The notes: a model not told the origin generated them from the sequence alone. Counted from the stretch's first letter, positions 23,835-36,436 are shown. The stretch is 53,088 nt of DNA from Clostridiaceae bacterium (GCA_009911065.1 QXWR01000035.1:1-53088), one strand, 5' to 3'. Program-made: numbers and translations.

Positions 23835-25538
23835 ATGGAAAAGGAAAAAGAGCAATCAAGAGAAGGAAAAACAGAGGAAAAAGAAACCGTATCCAGGAAT
23901 TTTATTGAGCAGGAGATAGAAAAAGATCTGGCAGAAGGGGTATACAGCCATGTACAGACCCGATTTCCGCCGGAGCCGAATGGATATCTGCATATTGGAC
24001 ATGCCAAGTCGATTCTTTTAAACTATGGTCTGGCAAAAAAGTACGGCGGTAAATTTAATATGCGTTTTGATGATACAAACCCTACGAAAGAGAAGTCTGA
24101 GTTTGTACAATCGATTCTGGATGACATTCACTGGTTGGGAGCGGACTATGAAGACCGTCTGTTTTTTGCATCCAATTATTTTGAGCAGATGTATGACTGT
24201 GCAGTGCTTCTGATTAAAAAAGGAAAAGCTTTTGTCTGTGATCTGACTGCAGATGAGATCCGGGAATACCGGGGAGATTTTAAAAGTCCAGGTAAGGAGA
24301 GTCCCTACCGGAACCGTTCTGTAGAGGAGAATCTGCGTCTGTTTGAGGAGATGCGGGCAGGGAAATATGAGGATGGAACAAAGGTGCTTCGCGCCCGGAT
24401 TGATATGGCGAGTCCAAACATCAATATGCGGGACCCAGTTCTTTACCGGGTAGCTCATATGAGTCACCACAACACAAAAGATGCATGGTGCATTTATCCC
24501 ATGTACGATTTTGCCCATCCCATTGAAGATGCCATTGAGCATATTACCCACTCGATCTGCACTTTGGAATTTGAAGATCACCGTCCTTTGTATGACTGGG
24601 TGGTGAGAGAGTGCGAATTTGAGAATCCTCCCAGGCAGATTGAATTTGCCAAATTGTATTTGACCAATGTGGTTACGGGTAAGAGATATATTAAAAAACT
24701 GGTGGAAGACGGGATTGTGGATGGCTGGGACGATCCTCGTCTGGTGTCTATTGCCGCTCTTAGGCGGAGAGGCTATACGCCGGAGGCAATCCGGATGTTT
24801 GTAGAGCTGGTAGGGGTGGCAAAGGCGAACAGTTCTGTGGATTACGCCATGTTGGAATATTGTATCCGGGAGGATTTGAAGCTGAAAAAGTCACGGATGA
24901 TGGCTGTGTTAAATCCGATTCGGCTGGTGATTGACAATTATCCAAAGGGGCAGACAGAGATGCTTGAGGTGCCGAATAATCTGGAAAATCCGGATCTTGG
25001 CTCCCGTTTGGTACCTTTTGGAAGAGAGCTTTATATAGAACGGGAAGATTTTATGGAAGAGCCGCCAAAGAAATATTTTCGCTTGTTTCCAGGGAATGAA
25101 GTCCGCTTGATGGGAGCTTATTTTGTTACCTGTACTGGTTATGAGAAAGATGACAGCGGTCAGATTAGCGTGATTCATGCAACTTATGATCCGGCTACCA
25201 AAAGCGGATCTGGCTTTGAGGGAAGAAAAGTAAAGGGAACCATTCACTGGGTTCTTGCGGATACAGCCAAGAAGGTGGAGTGTCGTTTGTATGAGAATAT
25301 TGTAGATGAGGAAAAGGGAAAGCTGAATGCAGATGGAACTTTAAACTTAAATCCAAATTCTCTGGTGGTTTTGAAGGAGTGTTATGTGGAGCCAGCTCTG
25401 GCAGAGGCTGGTGCATATGACAGTTTTCAGTTTGTGCGGAATGGATTTTTCTGTGCAGACTGTAAAGACAGTCTGCCGGGAGCACCAGTGTTTAACCGGA
25501 TTGTTTCCCTGAAAAGCTCCTTTAAGCTGCCGAAATAG
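23835..25538 (+). CDS. glnS: Glutaminyl-tRNA synthetase
   Basis: A 567-residue class I synthetase that charges tRNA-Gln directly with glutamine. [17 protein letters not shown] contains the HIGH motif; RFDDTNP and HRPLYDWVV follow in the usual order, and [23 protein letters not shown] marks the GlnRS-specific stem-contact region. The second class I signature, VMSKRK in E. coli, reads VVTGKRY here, retaining the lysine only. The C-terminal two beta-barrels (from about residue 340) are complete. The start at 23835 is the first with a GAAAGGA site in range; the homologous core begins about 15 residues later. Its presence implies Gln-tRNA is made directly, not only through GatCAB. Confidence 0.95.
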   Translation: MEKEKEQSREGKTEEKETVSRNFIEQEIEKDLAEGVYSHVQTRFPPEPNGYLHIGHAKSILLNYGLAKKYGGKFNMRFDDTNPTKEKSEFVQSILDDIHWLGADYEDRLFFASNYFEQMYDCAVLLIKKGKAFVCDLTADEIREYRGDFKSPGKESPYRNRSVEENLRLFEEMRAGKYEDGTKVLRARIDMASPNINMRDPVLYRVAHMSHHNTKDAWCIYPMYDFAHPIEDAIEHITHSICTLEFEDHRPLYDWVVRECEFENPPRQIEFAKLYLTNVVTGKRYIKKLVEDGIVDGWDDPRLVSIAALRRRGYTPEAIRMFVELVGVAKANSSVDYAMLEYCIREDLKLKKSRMMAVLNPIRLVIDNYPKGQTEMLEVPNNLENPDLGSRLVPFGRELYIEREDFMEEPPKKYFRLFPGNEVRLMGAYFVTCTGYEKDDSGQISVIHATYDPATKSGSGFEGRKVKGTIHWVLADTAKKVECRLYENIVDEEKGKLNADGTLNLNPNSLVVLKECYVEPALAEAGAYDSFQFVRNGFFCADCKDSLPGAPVFNRIVSLKSSFKLPK

Positions 25539-25552
25539 ACAGGAGACATGAT

Positions 25553-26980
25553 ATGGAGATTCTCATACCTGTGGACATGAAATCTTCCAAGCCTTTGTAT
25601 GAGCAGATTTATGAACATATTCGCAGGGAGATACGAAACGGCGGTCTGAAAACATCAGATCGCCTTCCTTCTACTCGTGCATTGGCCAGCCATTTGCGGG
25701 TCAGTCGAAGTACGACTCAGATGGCTTACGAACAGCTTATGGCAGAAGGATATATTGAAGCCATTCCCTGCAAAGGGTATTTTGTGTCTCAGATAGAAGA
25801 ACTGGTGGAGGTAGAAGGCAGGACTCCTTTGCAGATGCGCATGGAGGAGCCAGACAGGGACAGAAAAGAAAAGGATAACTGGATTGATTTTTCTCCCAGA
25901 GGAATTGATCTGGATCGTTTTCCTTTTCATATATGGAGAAAGCTTACAAGAAATACTCTGGCAGATGACAATAAAGAGTATTTTCATTCTGGAGATCCCA
26001 AAGGGGAACCAGGATTTCGGGAAGCCATTCGCAGATACCTCCACTCGGCCAGAGGGGTCAACTGCACTTCTTCTCAGATTATCATTGGCGCGGGAAGCGA
26101 GTATTTGCTAATGCTTCTGTCTCAGATCTTAGGTCCCAGGCGGAGAATCGCCATGGAAAATCCTACTTATAAGCAGGCGTACCGGGTGTTTGTCAGTTTG
26201 GGGTATTGTGTGTGTCCCACAGAGATGGACGGAGCGGGCATGGAGCCGAAAAAATTATTACAGACCGGAGCCGATGTGGCTTATGTAATGCCTTCTCACC
26301 AGTTTCCCACTGGAATTGTGATGCCGGTAAAACGGCGGCAGGAGCTGCTTCGATGGGCCATGGAAGGGGGAAGCGGACCAGAGCGGTATGTGATTGAAGA
26401 TGATTATGACAGCGAATTTCGATATAAAGGGAAGCCGATTCCTGCTTTGCAGGGGATGGATTCAAAAGGACGGGTGATTTATTTGGGGACGTTCTCCAAG
26501 GCGGTAGCCCCGGCCATCCGGGTCAGTTATATGGTGCTGCCCCTGGTTCTTCTAAAACGTTATCAAAGTCAGACAAGCTTTTATTCTTCCACCGTTTCCC
26601 GCATTGATCAGAACATTTTATATCAATTTCTGGAGCAGGGACATTTTGAACGTCATTTAAACCGGATGCGGGGAATCTACAAAGGAAAGCAGGATGCCTT
26701 GCTTAGTGTGGTTCGGGGATTGGAAAGGGATTTTATCATCAGTGGAGAGTATGCAGGATTGCACATTCTGATGACTGATAAAAGGGGAAGGACAGAAGAA
26801 GAACTCATCGCCCAAGCCAGAGAAGTGGGAGTGAGGGTATATGGTATCAGCCAGTATTATATATCAGAACCGTCCGGACACCCTTCCACCTTAATCGTAG
26901 GATATGCCAGCCTTAGAGAAGAGGAGATTCGAAAAGGAGGACAGCGCTTATTGAAAGCATGGAACCACGGGGCTGTCTGA
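25553..26980 (+). CDS. MocR/PdxR-like GntR-aminotransferase fusion regulator
   Basis: A 475-residue fusion. Residues about 12-75 are a GntR winged helix (KTSDRLPSTRALASHLRVSRSTTQMAYEQL; recognition helix SRSTTQMAYEQL) and residues about 110-470 an aminotransferase class I/II fold with the PLP lysine in GTFSKAVAPAIRVSY. MocR proteins act as transcription factors using PLP as effector or cofactor; PdxR (pyridoxal synthesis), GabR and TauR are studied cases. No pdxST, gab or tau genes are within the window, so the target is unknown. GGAGA lies before ATG, and it follows glnS by 14 bp, so it is probably co-transcribed. Confidence 0.92.
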   Translation: MEILIPVDMKSSKPLYEQIYEHIRREIRNGGLKTSDRLPSTRALASHLRVSRSTTQMAYEQLMAEGYIEAIPCKGYFVSQIEELVEVEGRTPLQMRMEEPDRDRKEKDNWIDFSPRGIDLDRFPFHIWRKLTRNTLADDNKEYFHSGDPKGEPGFREAIRRYLHSARGVNCTSSQIIIGAGSEYLLMLLSQILGPRRRIAMENPTYKQAYRVFVSLGYCVCPTEMDGAGMEPKKLLQTGADVAYVMPSHQFPTGIVMPVKRRQELLRWAMEGGSGPERYVIEDDYDSEFRYKGKPIPALQGMDSKGRVIYLGTFSKAVAPAIRVSYMVLPLVLLKRYQSQTSFYSSTVSRIDQNILYQFLEQGHFERHLNRMRGIYKGKQDALLSVVRGLERDFIISGEYAGLHILMTDKRGRTEEELIAQAREVGVRVYGISQYYISEPSGHPSTLIVGYASLREEEIRKGGQRLLKAWNHGAV

Positions 26981-27025
26981 CCAAGCTGACAGAGATTCCC
27001 GCAACGAAGTTCTGGCTGAAAAATG

Positions 27026-27068
27026 ATCTGGACAGACAAAGACCAATAAGGCCAATATCTGTCCAGAT
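27026..27068. terminator. 11-bp inverted repeat between convergent genes
   Basis: ATCTGGACAGA (27026-27036) and TCTGTCCAGAT (27058-27068) are perfect arms around 21 bases, between the ends of the MocR gene and the minus-strand Ala-rich gene. No T-run, so termination is inferred from position. Confidence 0.5.
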
Positions 27069-27083
27069 GTGTGTCAGAAAAGA

Positions 27084-27608
27084 TCAGGAGGTGGGAAGAT
27101 CTTCCTCGATGATGGTGGCTGTCTTGGAGATCTTTTCTTTTGCCTCTTCGGTCTTGTCCAAAATTGTCTCGGCGGTCTCTTCCACTACTTCGGCAGCTTC
27201 ATCCAGAATGTCTTCCGCTTCTTTAGCTGCTGTGGCTCCTGCGCCGGTTAAAGTGGCTTTGGCGGCAGCGGCAGTGTCTGCAGCCGCATTCATGGCATCT
27301 CTTGCGGTATCCGTCATAATGGCGGCCGCATCTTTTACTACATTCTTTGCTGCTCCGGCGGCGTCCTTCACTGCATTCAGCACATCTCCGGCAGCTACGA
27401 GAAATTCATCTTTGTCTGCATGGAGAGATACATAGTTGCGGTTCATGGTACTGTCGGGAGTGGGAGAATCCTCCTCATCCTCAAAATCATGGAAATCTTC
27501 ATCCAGTTCCTTGTTAAAAGAACGGTATTTCCTGAAATAAGAGACTCCGGCAGCTACGGTACCAGCGACGGCAGCCAGTGCAAGAATCTTTCCTGCTTTT
27601 TTTGCCAT
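27084..27608 (-). CDS. Ala-rich helical protein of unknown function, one N-terminal hydrophobic segment
   Basis: A 174-residue protein: a short hydrophobic N-terminal segment (AGKILALAAVAGTVAAGVSYF), an acidic linker (ELDEDFHDFEDEED), and residues about 75-165 a nearly pure amphipathic helix of A/D/E/K/T with 11-residue-like repeats (AAGAAKNVVKDAAAIMTDTARDAMNAAA in pieces). This resembles LEA-like or YtxH-type stress proteins. I recognise no enzyme motif. The start at 27608 has AAAGGAG 8 bp upstream. It is divergent from groESL, with the CIRCE element between them, so stress co-regulation is possible but unproven. Confidence 0.78.
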   Translation of the reverse strand: MAKKAGKILALAAVAGTVAAGVSYFRKYRSFNKELDEDFHDFEDEEDSPTPDSTMNRNYVSLHADKDEFLVAAGDVLNAVKDAAGAAKNVVKDAAAIMTDTARDAMNAAADTAAAAKATLTGAGATAAKEAEDILDEAAEVVEETAETILDKTEEAKEKISKTATIIEEDLPTS

Positions 27609-27746
27609 AATTAGCACTCCTTTCTGTCAACCGGTCTTACTATTCCCAATCGGACGGGAAAATATTGTGTTGACCTGTCATTTAATGAATATTGTAATAT
27701 GAAAATGGGAAAAAAGAAAGAGGGCAAGTGTAAAAAATTTATAAAA

Positions 27747-27789
27747 TTAGCACTCAAGGGTTGACAGTGCTAACAACTCGTGGTATAAA
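27747..27789 (+). promoter_or_regulatory. CIRCE operator and sigma-A promoter of groESL
   Basis: TTAGCACTC (27747-27755), N9, CAGTGCTAA (27765-27773) is the CIRCE element with a single change (G to C at the first base of the right arm). TTGACA (27761-27766) within it and TATAAA (27784-27789) are 17 bp apart. HrcA binding here would occlude RNA polymerase. Confidence 0.93.
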
Positions 27790-27880
27790 TGGTAATGTAC
27801 ATGAAAAAAGGAACCTTTTGCCAGGTTCCCACAGGATAGATAGGAAAAGAGAAAAAGATTGGAACAAGGAGGAATCATCC

Positions 27881-29923
<2,043 letters not shown>

Positions 29924-29924
<1 letters not shown>

Positions 29925-30421
29925 TGAACGATTCCTATGCCGAATGCCTGGTGAGACGCCGGATTCCCTTTTATGCCAATCTGATTAATATTGGAATGGG
30001 AGTGGTCACGGCAGTTTGTGTTTTGCTTGCCCTTTCCACCAATATCATAGGCATGGTTTTGCTGCTTGTATCAGGTTTTTTCACCTATTTGCTGTACCGC
30101 AATTCCAGGGTGGAATATGAGTATCTTTATGTGGATAAGATTCTGTCCATAGATAAGATTTTAGGAAAGGCAAAGCGCAAGAAAGCCTGGGAGGGGCAGA
30201 TGGACGATATTGAGATAATAGCGCCATCTGATTCCAGTGCTATTAAAGACCATGTTTCTTCCGGCTTTAAGGTATTGGATTTTACATCCCAGCTTCCGGG
30301 GGCAAGGACTTATACGGCAGTTGTCCGGTCCGGTTCAGAGACCATCAAGATTTTATTTGAGCCGGATGACAAAATGATTCAGTGTTTTCGCCAGACGGCG
30401 CCAAGAAAAGTAGTTCAGTAA
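29924..30421 (+). CDS. DUF6106-type small membrane protein
   Basis: A 165-residue protein with two hydrophobic helices near the N-terminus (about residues 16-58) and a soluble C-terminal domain of about 100 residues with EYEYLYVDKILSIDKILGKAKRKKAWE and later DKMIQCFRQ. It fits the DUF6106 family of Clostridia. Function unknown; the soluble half is reminiscent of a PH-like domain. Its start overlaps the groEL stop by one base, so it is translated from the groESL transcript and would be heat-inducible. Followed by a strong terminator. Confidence 0.75.
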
Positions 30422-30477
30422 AATGAAATTACGGTTCACAAGAGGGTAAGAAGACGCCTCCTCTCTGTGAATCGCAG

Positions 30478-30522
30478 CAAACAAAAACGTCAGACCAATA
30501 AATGGCCTGACGTTTTTGTTTG
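30478..30522 (+). terminator. Intrinsic terminator after the groESL-DUF6106 operon
   Basis: CAAACAAAAACGTCAG (30478-30493) and CTGACGTTTTTGTTTG (30507-30522) form a perfect 16-bp inverted repeat with a T-rich descending arm. Confidence 0.9.
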
Positions 30523-30577
30523 TTATATGGCTTTTTGTGTGACAGCTTTTCCTTGTGGAGACAGCAGGGAGTTGTAA

Positions 30578-32116
<1,539 letters not shown>

Positions 32117-32159
32117 CATTTTTAAACGGGTTTTCGACAAAATTTTGACAACGATAATG

Positions 32160-32195
32160 GTTTCATTGATCAGAATTGTTTCATTGACTAGAATT
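32160..32195. repeat. Tandem 18-bp direct repeat
   Basis: Two adjacent 18-bp units, GTTTCATTGATCAGAATT (32160-32177) and GTTTCATTGACTAGAATT (32178-32195), differ at 2 positions. They lie between guaB and its terminator. Function is not evident. Confidence 0.7.
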
Positions 32196-32199
32196 TTAC

Positions 32200-32229
32200 G
32201 TCCGCCATATTTTACATGGCGGACTTTTT
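32200..32229 (+). terminator. Intrinsic terminator of guaB
   Basis: GTCCGCCAT (32200-32208), 7-base loop, ATGGCGGAC (32216-32224) and TTTTT. Confidence 0.88.
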
Positions 32230-32239
32230 GTGGTATAAT
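32211..32239 (+). promoter_or_regulatory. Promoter overlapping the guaB terminator
   Basis: TTTACA (32211-32216) lies in the terminator loop; 17 bp further is TATAAT (32234-32239) with TGG extension. It reads toward the cda operon. The rest of the 280-bp gap 32117-32396 holds the tandem repeat, the terminator and one further -10 box. Confidence 0.6.
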
Positions 32240-32306
32240 GGGAATTATTAGAAGAAACGAATTTATTAAAAAATTTCCAGGAAGTGTAGCCTAAAAAGAG
32301 AAAATA

Positions 32307-32315
32307 TGGTATACT
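32307..32315 (+). promoter_or_regulatory. Second extended -10 box before the cda operon
   Basis: TGGTATACT (32307-32315) has the TGN extension but no good -35. It is 82 bp before the first gene at 32397. Confidence 0.45.
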
Positions 32316-32396
32316 AAACCGATACCTTTTGAATTTGTGCGGCGCCATGGGAAGGGCGGCGTGAATGGTACATAATAGATGGATGGTGGAAGAAAC

Positions 32397-32843
32397 ATGC
32401 TCAATAACGACAAAATTAAGTTGATGACAGGGATTGCAATGTTTGAAAAGAAAGAAGGAAAGCGGATTTTTCCAGTGAATCGCTATTTTCGCAGCGATTA
32501 TATCAGCAGGCATATGTTCCGTTCGTTTTTTTCTTACACGCTTTGTTATTTGTTATGTGCCATGCTTTGGGTTTTGTACCATATGCAGCGGTTTTTGAAC
32601 GCTTTGGATATTACGGAGATGATACAGGCTGGGAAGTCGGCAGTGTATTTATATGGAACAGGACTGGTATTCTATCTGATTCTTACCTGGATTGTGTATT
32701 ACAAACGTTATGAATATTCCAGACGGGGCATGAAAGTCTATGTGGCGAAGCTGAAACGTCTGGAGAAACGGTACGAGTTCCAGAACCGTGCCAGAGAATT
32801 GTCAAAGGAGGGCGGCCGCCATGATCGTACTGCTCGAAATTAA
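32397..32843 (+). CDS. Small membrane protein of unknown function, first gene of the cdaA operon
   Basis: A 148-residue protein I do not recognise. It has a charged N-terminus, two hydrophobic helices (about residues 44-62 and 82-106), and a very basic C-terminal tail with KRYEYSRRGMKVYVAKLKRLEKRYEFQ, likely helical in the cytosol. The start at 32397 has GGTGGAAG upstream; an ATG six codons before is also possible. Its last 23 bp overlap the next gene, a sign of tight coupling in the order: this gene, 32821, cdaA, cdaR. Confidence 0.7.
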   Translation: MLNNDKIKLMTGIAMFEKKEGKRIFPVNRYFRSDYISRHMFRSFFSYTLCYLLCAMLWVLYHMQRFLNALDITEMIQAGKSAVYLYGTGLVFYLILTWIVYYKRYEYSRRGMKVYVAKLKRLEKRYEFQNRARELSKEGGRHDRTARN

Positions 32844-33792
32844 AGAGAGACTGAAAATGTTTTATGGAAAGTTTGCCTTGCCAGTGGATTTGGCTGTAAA
32901 GTTCTGTGTCAGTCTGTCAGCATTGATTCTGATGAATGGGAATCTTGGATATTTGACAAAGCTAAAAAATCCGGTAATGCTGGTGGGATTGGCCCTGCTG
33001 TGCTCTTTCCTCCCATATGGCGCCATCAGCTTTATTATGGCGGCAGTGCTTTTGGGGCATATTTATTCGGTGTCTATGGAGTTTGCACTGCTTACAGGCA
33101 TTTTTCTGATTTTGATTGCACTGCTTTACTATGGTTTACAGCCCAAAGACAGTTATTGGCTGATTTTGACGCCAGTGGCGTTTGCTCTGAGGGTGCCGTT
33201 TGCGGTGCCTCTGCTTGCTGGATTGTCCGGCGGGCTGTCTGGAGTAATTCCAGTAAGCTGCGGAGCGGCTGTGTACTATATTATGATTTATGTAAAACAG
33301 AATGCAGGCGTTTTGACCAATGATGCGGAAGTGGACATTACGGAGAAATATGTACAGCTGATTCGGGCGTTGGTGACGAATGAGACGATGATGCTGATGA
33401 TAACTGCCTGTGCAGTGGGGATTTTGGTGGTATATCTGATTCGGCTTCTTTCTATAGATTACGCCTGGATTATTGCCATTGTGTTTGGTTCCATCACTCA
33501 GATGGCTGTGGTGTTTATTGGAGATTCTGTGTTGAATGTTCAGCTGTCTCCCTCGGAGATGATTGTTGGGACCCTGGTTTCTCTGATTATTGCAGGGATT
33601 TACCACTTTTTTGTGTTTGCAGTTGACTACAGCAGGACCGAGTATACCCAATTCGAGGATGACGACTATGTGTACTATGTGAAGGCGGTGCCAAAAATTG
33701 TGGTGTCAAAGCCGGATGTCCGGGTTCAGCGGATTAATGATCCCAAGAAGACCCGCCGTACCGGGCAGAGGGAAAGTGAGGCAAGATTATGA
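32821..33792 (+). CDS. Polytopic membrane protein of unknown function upstream of cdaA
   Basis: A 323-residue protein with about eight to nine hydrophobic segments and a soluble, charged C-terminal tail from about residue 270 (DYSRTEYTQFEDDDYVYYVKAVPK). It looks like an ABC-permease- or MreD-like membrane protein but lacks a diagnostic motif. The ATG at 32821 has AAGGAGGG 11 bp upstream. It overlaps the preceding gene and shares ATGA with cdaA. Its conserved tail with YYVKAVPKIVVSKPDVRVQ could bind a partner. A structural or regulatory link to CdaA is suggested only by this arrangement. Confidence 0.72.
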   Translation: MIVLLEIKERLKMFYGKFALPVDLAVKFCVSLSALILMNGNLGYLTKLKNPVMLVGLALLCSFLPYGAISFIMAAVLLGHIYSVSMEFALLTGIFLILIALLYYGLQPKDSYWLILTPVAFALRVPFAVPLLAGLSGGLSGVIPVSCGAAVYYIMIYVKQNAGVLTNDAEVDITEKYVQLIRALVTNETMMLMITACAVGILVVYLIRLLSIDYAWIIAIVFGSITQMAVVFIGDSVLNVQLSPSEMIVGTLVSLIIAGIYHFFVFAVDYSRTEYTQFEDDDYVYYVKAVPKIVVSKPDVRVQRINDPKKTRRTGQRESEARL

Positions 33793-34679
33793 CGGGTGCT
33801 TTTCAGGCGGAAGAACTGTGGCGGGGTATGCTGTCCTGGTTTTCTTTCCTTCCGAGAATAACCCTTACGAATATATTTGAGATTATCATTATTGCGTTTC
33901 TGGTATATGAAATCTTGTTCTGGATTATGAATACCCGCGCCTGGACTTTACTCAAGGGATTGCTGGTGATCGGACTTTTTGCAGTGATGGCAGCTTTGCT
34001 GCATCTCAATACCATTCTCTGGATTTTGGAAAAGACGACCACCATTGCAGTTACAGCTTTGGTAATTGTGTTTCAGCCAGAGCTTCGAAAAGCCCTGGAG
34101 CAGTTGGGAAGCCAAAATCTTATTTCTGGTATTCTTGCCTTTGACGATGGCAAGGAGGATTCTGATTTTACGGAACGAACGGCCAATGAGATTGTGCGTG
34201 CCACTTTTGAGATGGCAAAGGTGAAGACAGGGGCTTTGATTGTCCTGGAGAGAAATGTTCCCTTAAAAGAGATTGAGCGAACCGGCATTGAGATCAATGG
34301 TCTGGTCAGCAGTCAGCTTTTGATTAATATTTTTGAACACAATACTCCGCTTCATGATGGCGCGGTAGTGATTCGGGGAAACCGGGTGGCAGCGGCTACT
34401 TGTTATCTGCCATTGTCGGATAATATGATGATCAGCAAGGATTTAGGTACTCGTCACCGGGCAGCAGTGGGAATCAGCGAGACTACAGACAGTCTGACGA
34501 TTGTGGTGTCCGAGGAGACTGGACGGGTGTCTTTGGTAGGAGGCGGAATGCTGCAGCGAATCAGTGATGCCGATACCCTGCGCAAGGCTCTGGAACAGAT
34601 GGAGAAACAGGAAGAAACGGGCGCAAACCGGTTTAAGATTTGGAAGGGAATTAAGAAGAATGAAAGAAAGGCTGATTAA
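33789..34679 (+). CDS. cdaA: Diadenylate cyclase CdaA
   Basis: A 296-residue membrane-bound cyclase that makes c-di-AMP from two ATP. Three N-terminal hydrophobic helices (about residues 24-95) precede the DAC domain, with the catalytic DGA motif in TPLHDGAVVI and RHR in GTRHRAAVG. Both motifs are intact, so it should be active. Overlaps the upstream gene (ATGA) and cdaR (20 bp). c-di-AMP controls potassium and osmolyte transport and cell-wall homeostasis in Firmicutes. Confidence 0.97.
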   Translation: MTGAFQAEELWRGMLSWFSFLPRITLTNIFEIIIIAFLVYEILFWIMNTRAWTLLKGLLVIGLFAVMAALLHLNTILWILEKTTTIAVTALVIVFQPELRKALEQLGSQNLISGILAFDDGKEDSDFTERTANEIVRATFEMAKVKTGALIVLERNVPLKEIERTGIEINGLVSSQLLINIFEHNTPLHDGAVVIRGNRVAAATCYLPLSDNMMISKDLGTRHRAAVGISETTDSLTIVVSEETGRVSLVGGGMLQRISDADTLRKALEQMEKQEETGANRFKIWKGIKKNERKAD

Positions 34680-36087
34680 AAATCTGGGACTGAAGATTCT
34701 TTCTATCTTTTTGGCGTTTATTATCTGGTTGATTGTGGTAAATGTATCCAATCCTCTGGTTAGCGGCCGCAGGGAAGTGACTTTGGAGATTGAGAATGAT
34801 CAGGTTCTGACCGCGGCAAGAAGAGCCTATGACATTATGGGAAAAAGCACGGTGACGGTGACGTTTGATGTCCATGCCAGAGACAATTACAAGGTTCAGC
34901 CATCGGATTTCCGCGCCTATATTGACCTTTCAGAGCTTTATGATGTAACCGGCTCGGTTCCGGTAAAGGTGGAAGTTCTGAAAAATGATGAGATTTATTA
35001 TAACGTATCTTCCAAACCGGGAATTGTCCGGGTCCAGACAGAAGATATGCAGACCAAGCCTTTTGTACTGGAAGCAGATGTACAGGGGAAACCAGCAGAT
35101 GGATATGCTTTTGGAAGCATTGTCCTTTCTCCAGAGACCGTGACCGTGGAGGGTCCTGTGTCACAAGTGGGACTGATCAATCACATTGGCGTGAAGATTC
35201 TTCTGGATGAAAATGTAAACGGCGATCTGGAAGGACGGACGGGAATCGTGTTTTACGATTCCAATGGCAACGAACTTCAGGTAGACGACCGGGTCCACAC
35301 GGATGTGGAGGAAAAGGGCGTTCATTATATTGTGTATATGAATAAGATTAAGGAGCTTTCTCTGGATTTTGACGTGGAGGGAGAGGTGGCTCCTGGCTAT
35401 CGGTTTACTGGTGTGGAATGCTCCAAACGAAGTGTGTCCGTGACCGGTTCTCGGTCTGGTCTTGCTTCCTTAAACACCATTATGATTCCATCTTCCTTGT
35501 TGAATATTAACAATGCCACCAAAGACCGAAGTGTGACAGTGGATGTGCGGGAGCTTCTTCCAGAGGGGGTGGAAATTGGGGAATCGGACAATCCTATGAT
35601 TGAAATTCGTTTAAGGGTGGAGCCGCTTGTTACCAGAAACTTTGAGTTGACCGAATCGGATCTTGTCTTTAAGGGACAATCCCAGGAGCTGGTTTACAAA
35701 CTTCTTCCTTCCCGCATCACAGTAACCATTCAGGGATTGAGAGAAGATTTGGAGCAGTTGACAAAAGAGGATTTGAAGGCATCTTTAGAACTGGAGGGAT
35801 TGCCGGAAGGAACTCATACGGGAAGTTTACAATTTGAATCCAGCGACCGGTTTGATGTGGTCTCTCAGACCGAGTTTCAGATTCAGGTTCAAAACCAGAC
35901 AGGAGCACAGGAGAGCAGTGTGGATTCTTCGGAGACGGATATAGAAACCACAGAGGGGGAGAGTATTTCACAGGGAGAAAGTACACAAGCCTCCCAGGCG
36001 GAGGGACCTGGTTTAACAGAACCAGCAGCAGAAGCAGGGGCATTCGATAGGCTGGAAAGTCAGGAAGGGCCTGGATTAACAGAGTAG
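34660..36087 (+). CDS. cdaR: CdaR, YbbR-domain regulator of CdaA
   Basis: A 475-residue protein with one N-terminal membrane helix (LKILSIFLAFIIWLIVVNVS) and an extracellular part made of successive YbbR domains, about four from residue 45 to 400 (for example PLVSGRREVTLEIEN, ETVTVEGPVSQVGLI, RSVSVTGSRSGLASL). It binds and regulates CdaA in the membrane. Start at 34660 lies 20 bp inside cdaA. The C-terminal tail is low-complexity, rich in Ser, Glu and Gly, and repeats EGPGLTE twice. Typical operon is cdaA-cdaR-glmM; here glmM is replaced by ptsH. Confidence 0.93.
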   Translation: MKERLIKNLGLKILSIFLAFIIWLIVVNVSNPLVSGRREVTLEIENDQVLTAARRAYDIMGKSTVTVTFDVHARDNYKVQPSDFRAYIDLSELYDVTGSVPVKVEVLKNDEIYYNVSSKPGIVRVQTEDMQTKPFVLEADVQGKPADGYAFGSIVLSPETVTVEGPVSQVGLINHIGVKILLDENVNGDLEGRTGIVFYDSNGNELQVDDRVHTDVEEKGVHYIVYMNKIKELSLDFDVEGEVAPGYRFTGVECSKRSVSVTGSRSGLASLNTIMIPSSLLNINNATKDRSVTVDVRELLPEGVEIGESDNPMIEIRLRVEPLVTRNFELTESDLVFKGQSQELVYKLLPSRITVTIQGLREDLEQLTKEDLKASLELEGLPEGTHTGSLQFESSDRFDVVSQTEFQIQVQNQTGAQESSVDSSETDIETTEGESISQGESTQASQAEGPGLTEPAAEAGAFDRLESQEGPGLTE

Positions 36088-36172
36088 AAGGTTGGAATAA
36101 GCAAAAACAGCACAATGGATAAAACCGCAGAGACGGCAGAAAGAATGAAAAACAGAGAGGGGTATAAACTGA

Positions 36173-36436
36173 GTGGTTAGCAAAAACATTACGATAAAAA
36201 ATGCATCCGGTCTTCATTTGCGTCCAACCGGTATGTTATGCAGTGAAGCAATTAAATATCAGTCATCAGTACGGTTTGTATCTCGCGGTACTCCCACCAA
36301 CGCAAAAAGCGTGTTAAGCGTGTTGGGCGCTTGTATTAAATGTGGAGATGAAATCGAGTTTATATGCGAAGGGCCAGATGAGGAGCAGGCTTTAAAAGCC
36401 ATGATACAGCTGGTGGAAAGCGGTTTGGGCGAGTGA
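36173..36436 (+). CDS. ptsH: Phosphocarrier protein HPr
   Basis: An 87-residue HPr. His15 in SGLHLRPTG is the phosphoryl acceptor from Enzyme I, and Ser46 in NAKSVLSVLG is the HPr-kinase site. The motif is HLRPTG rather than HARPAT, a common clostridial variant. A GTG start at 36173 with GAGAGGGG about 10 bp upstream is the only in-frame choice. ptsI follows after 75 bp. No hprK or sugar-specific EII gene is in the window. Confidence 0.93.
   Translation: MVSKNITIKNASGLHLRPTGMLCSEAIKYQSSVRFVSRGTPTNAKSVLSVLGACIKCGDEIEFICEGPDEEQALKAMIQLVESGLGE

Noticed and set aside
27611..27619. TTAGCACTC as a second CIRCE
   Set aside because: No right arm at the correct spacing; the match coincides with the GGAGTGCTAA ribosome-site region of the minus-strand gene.
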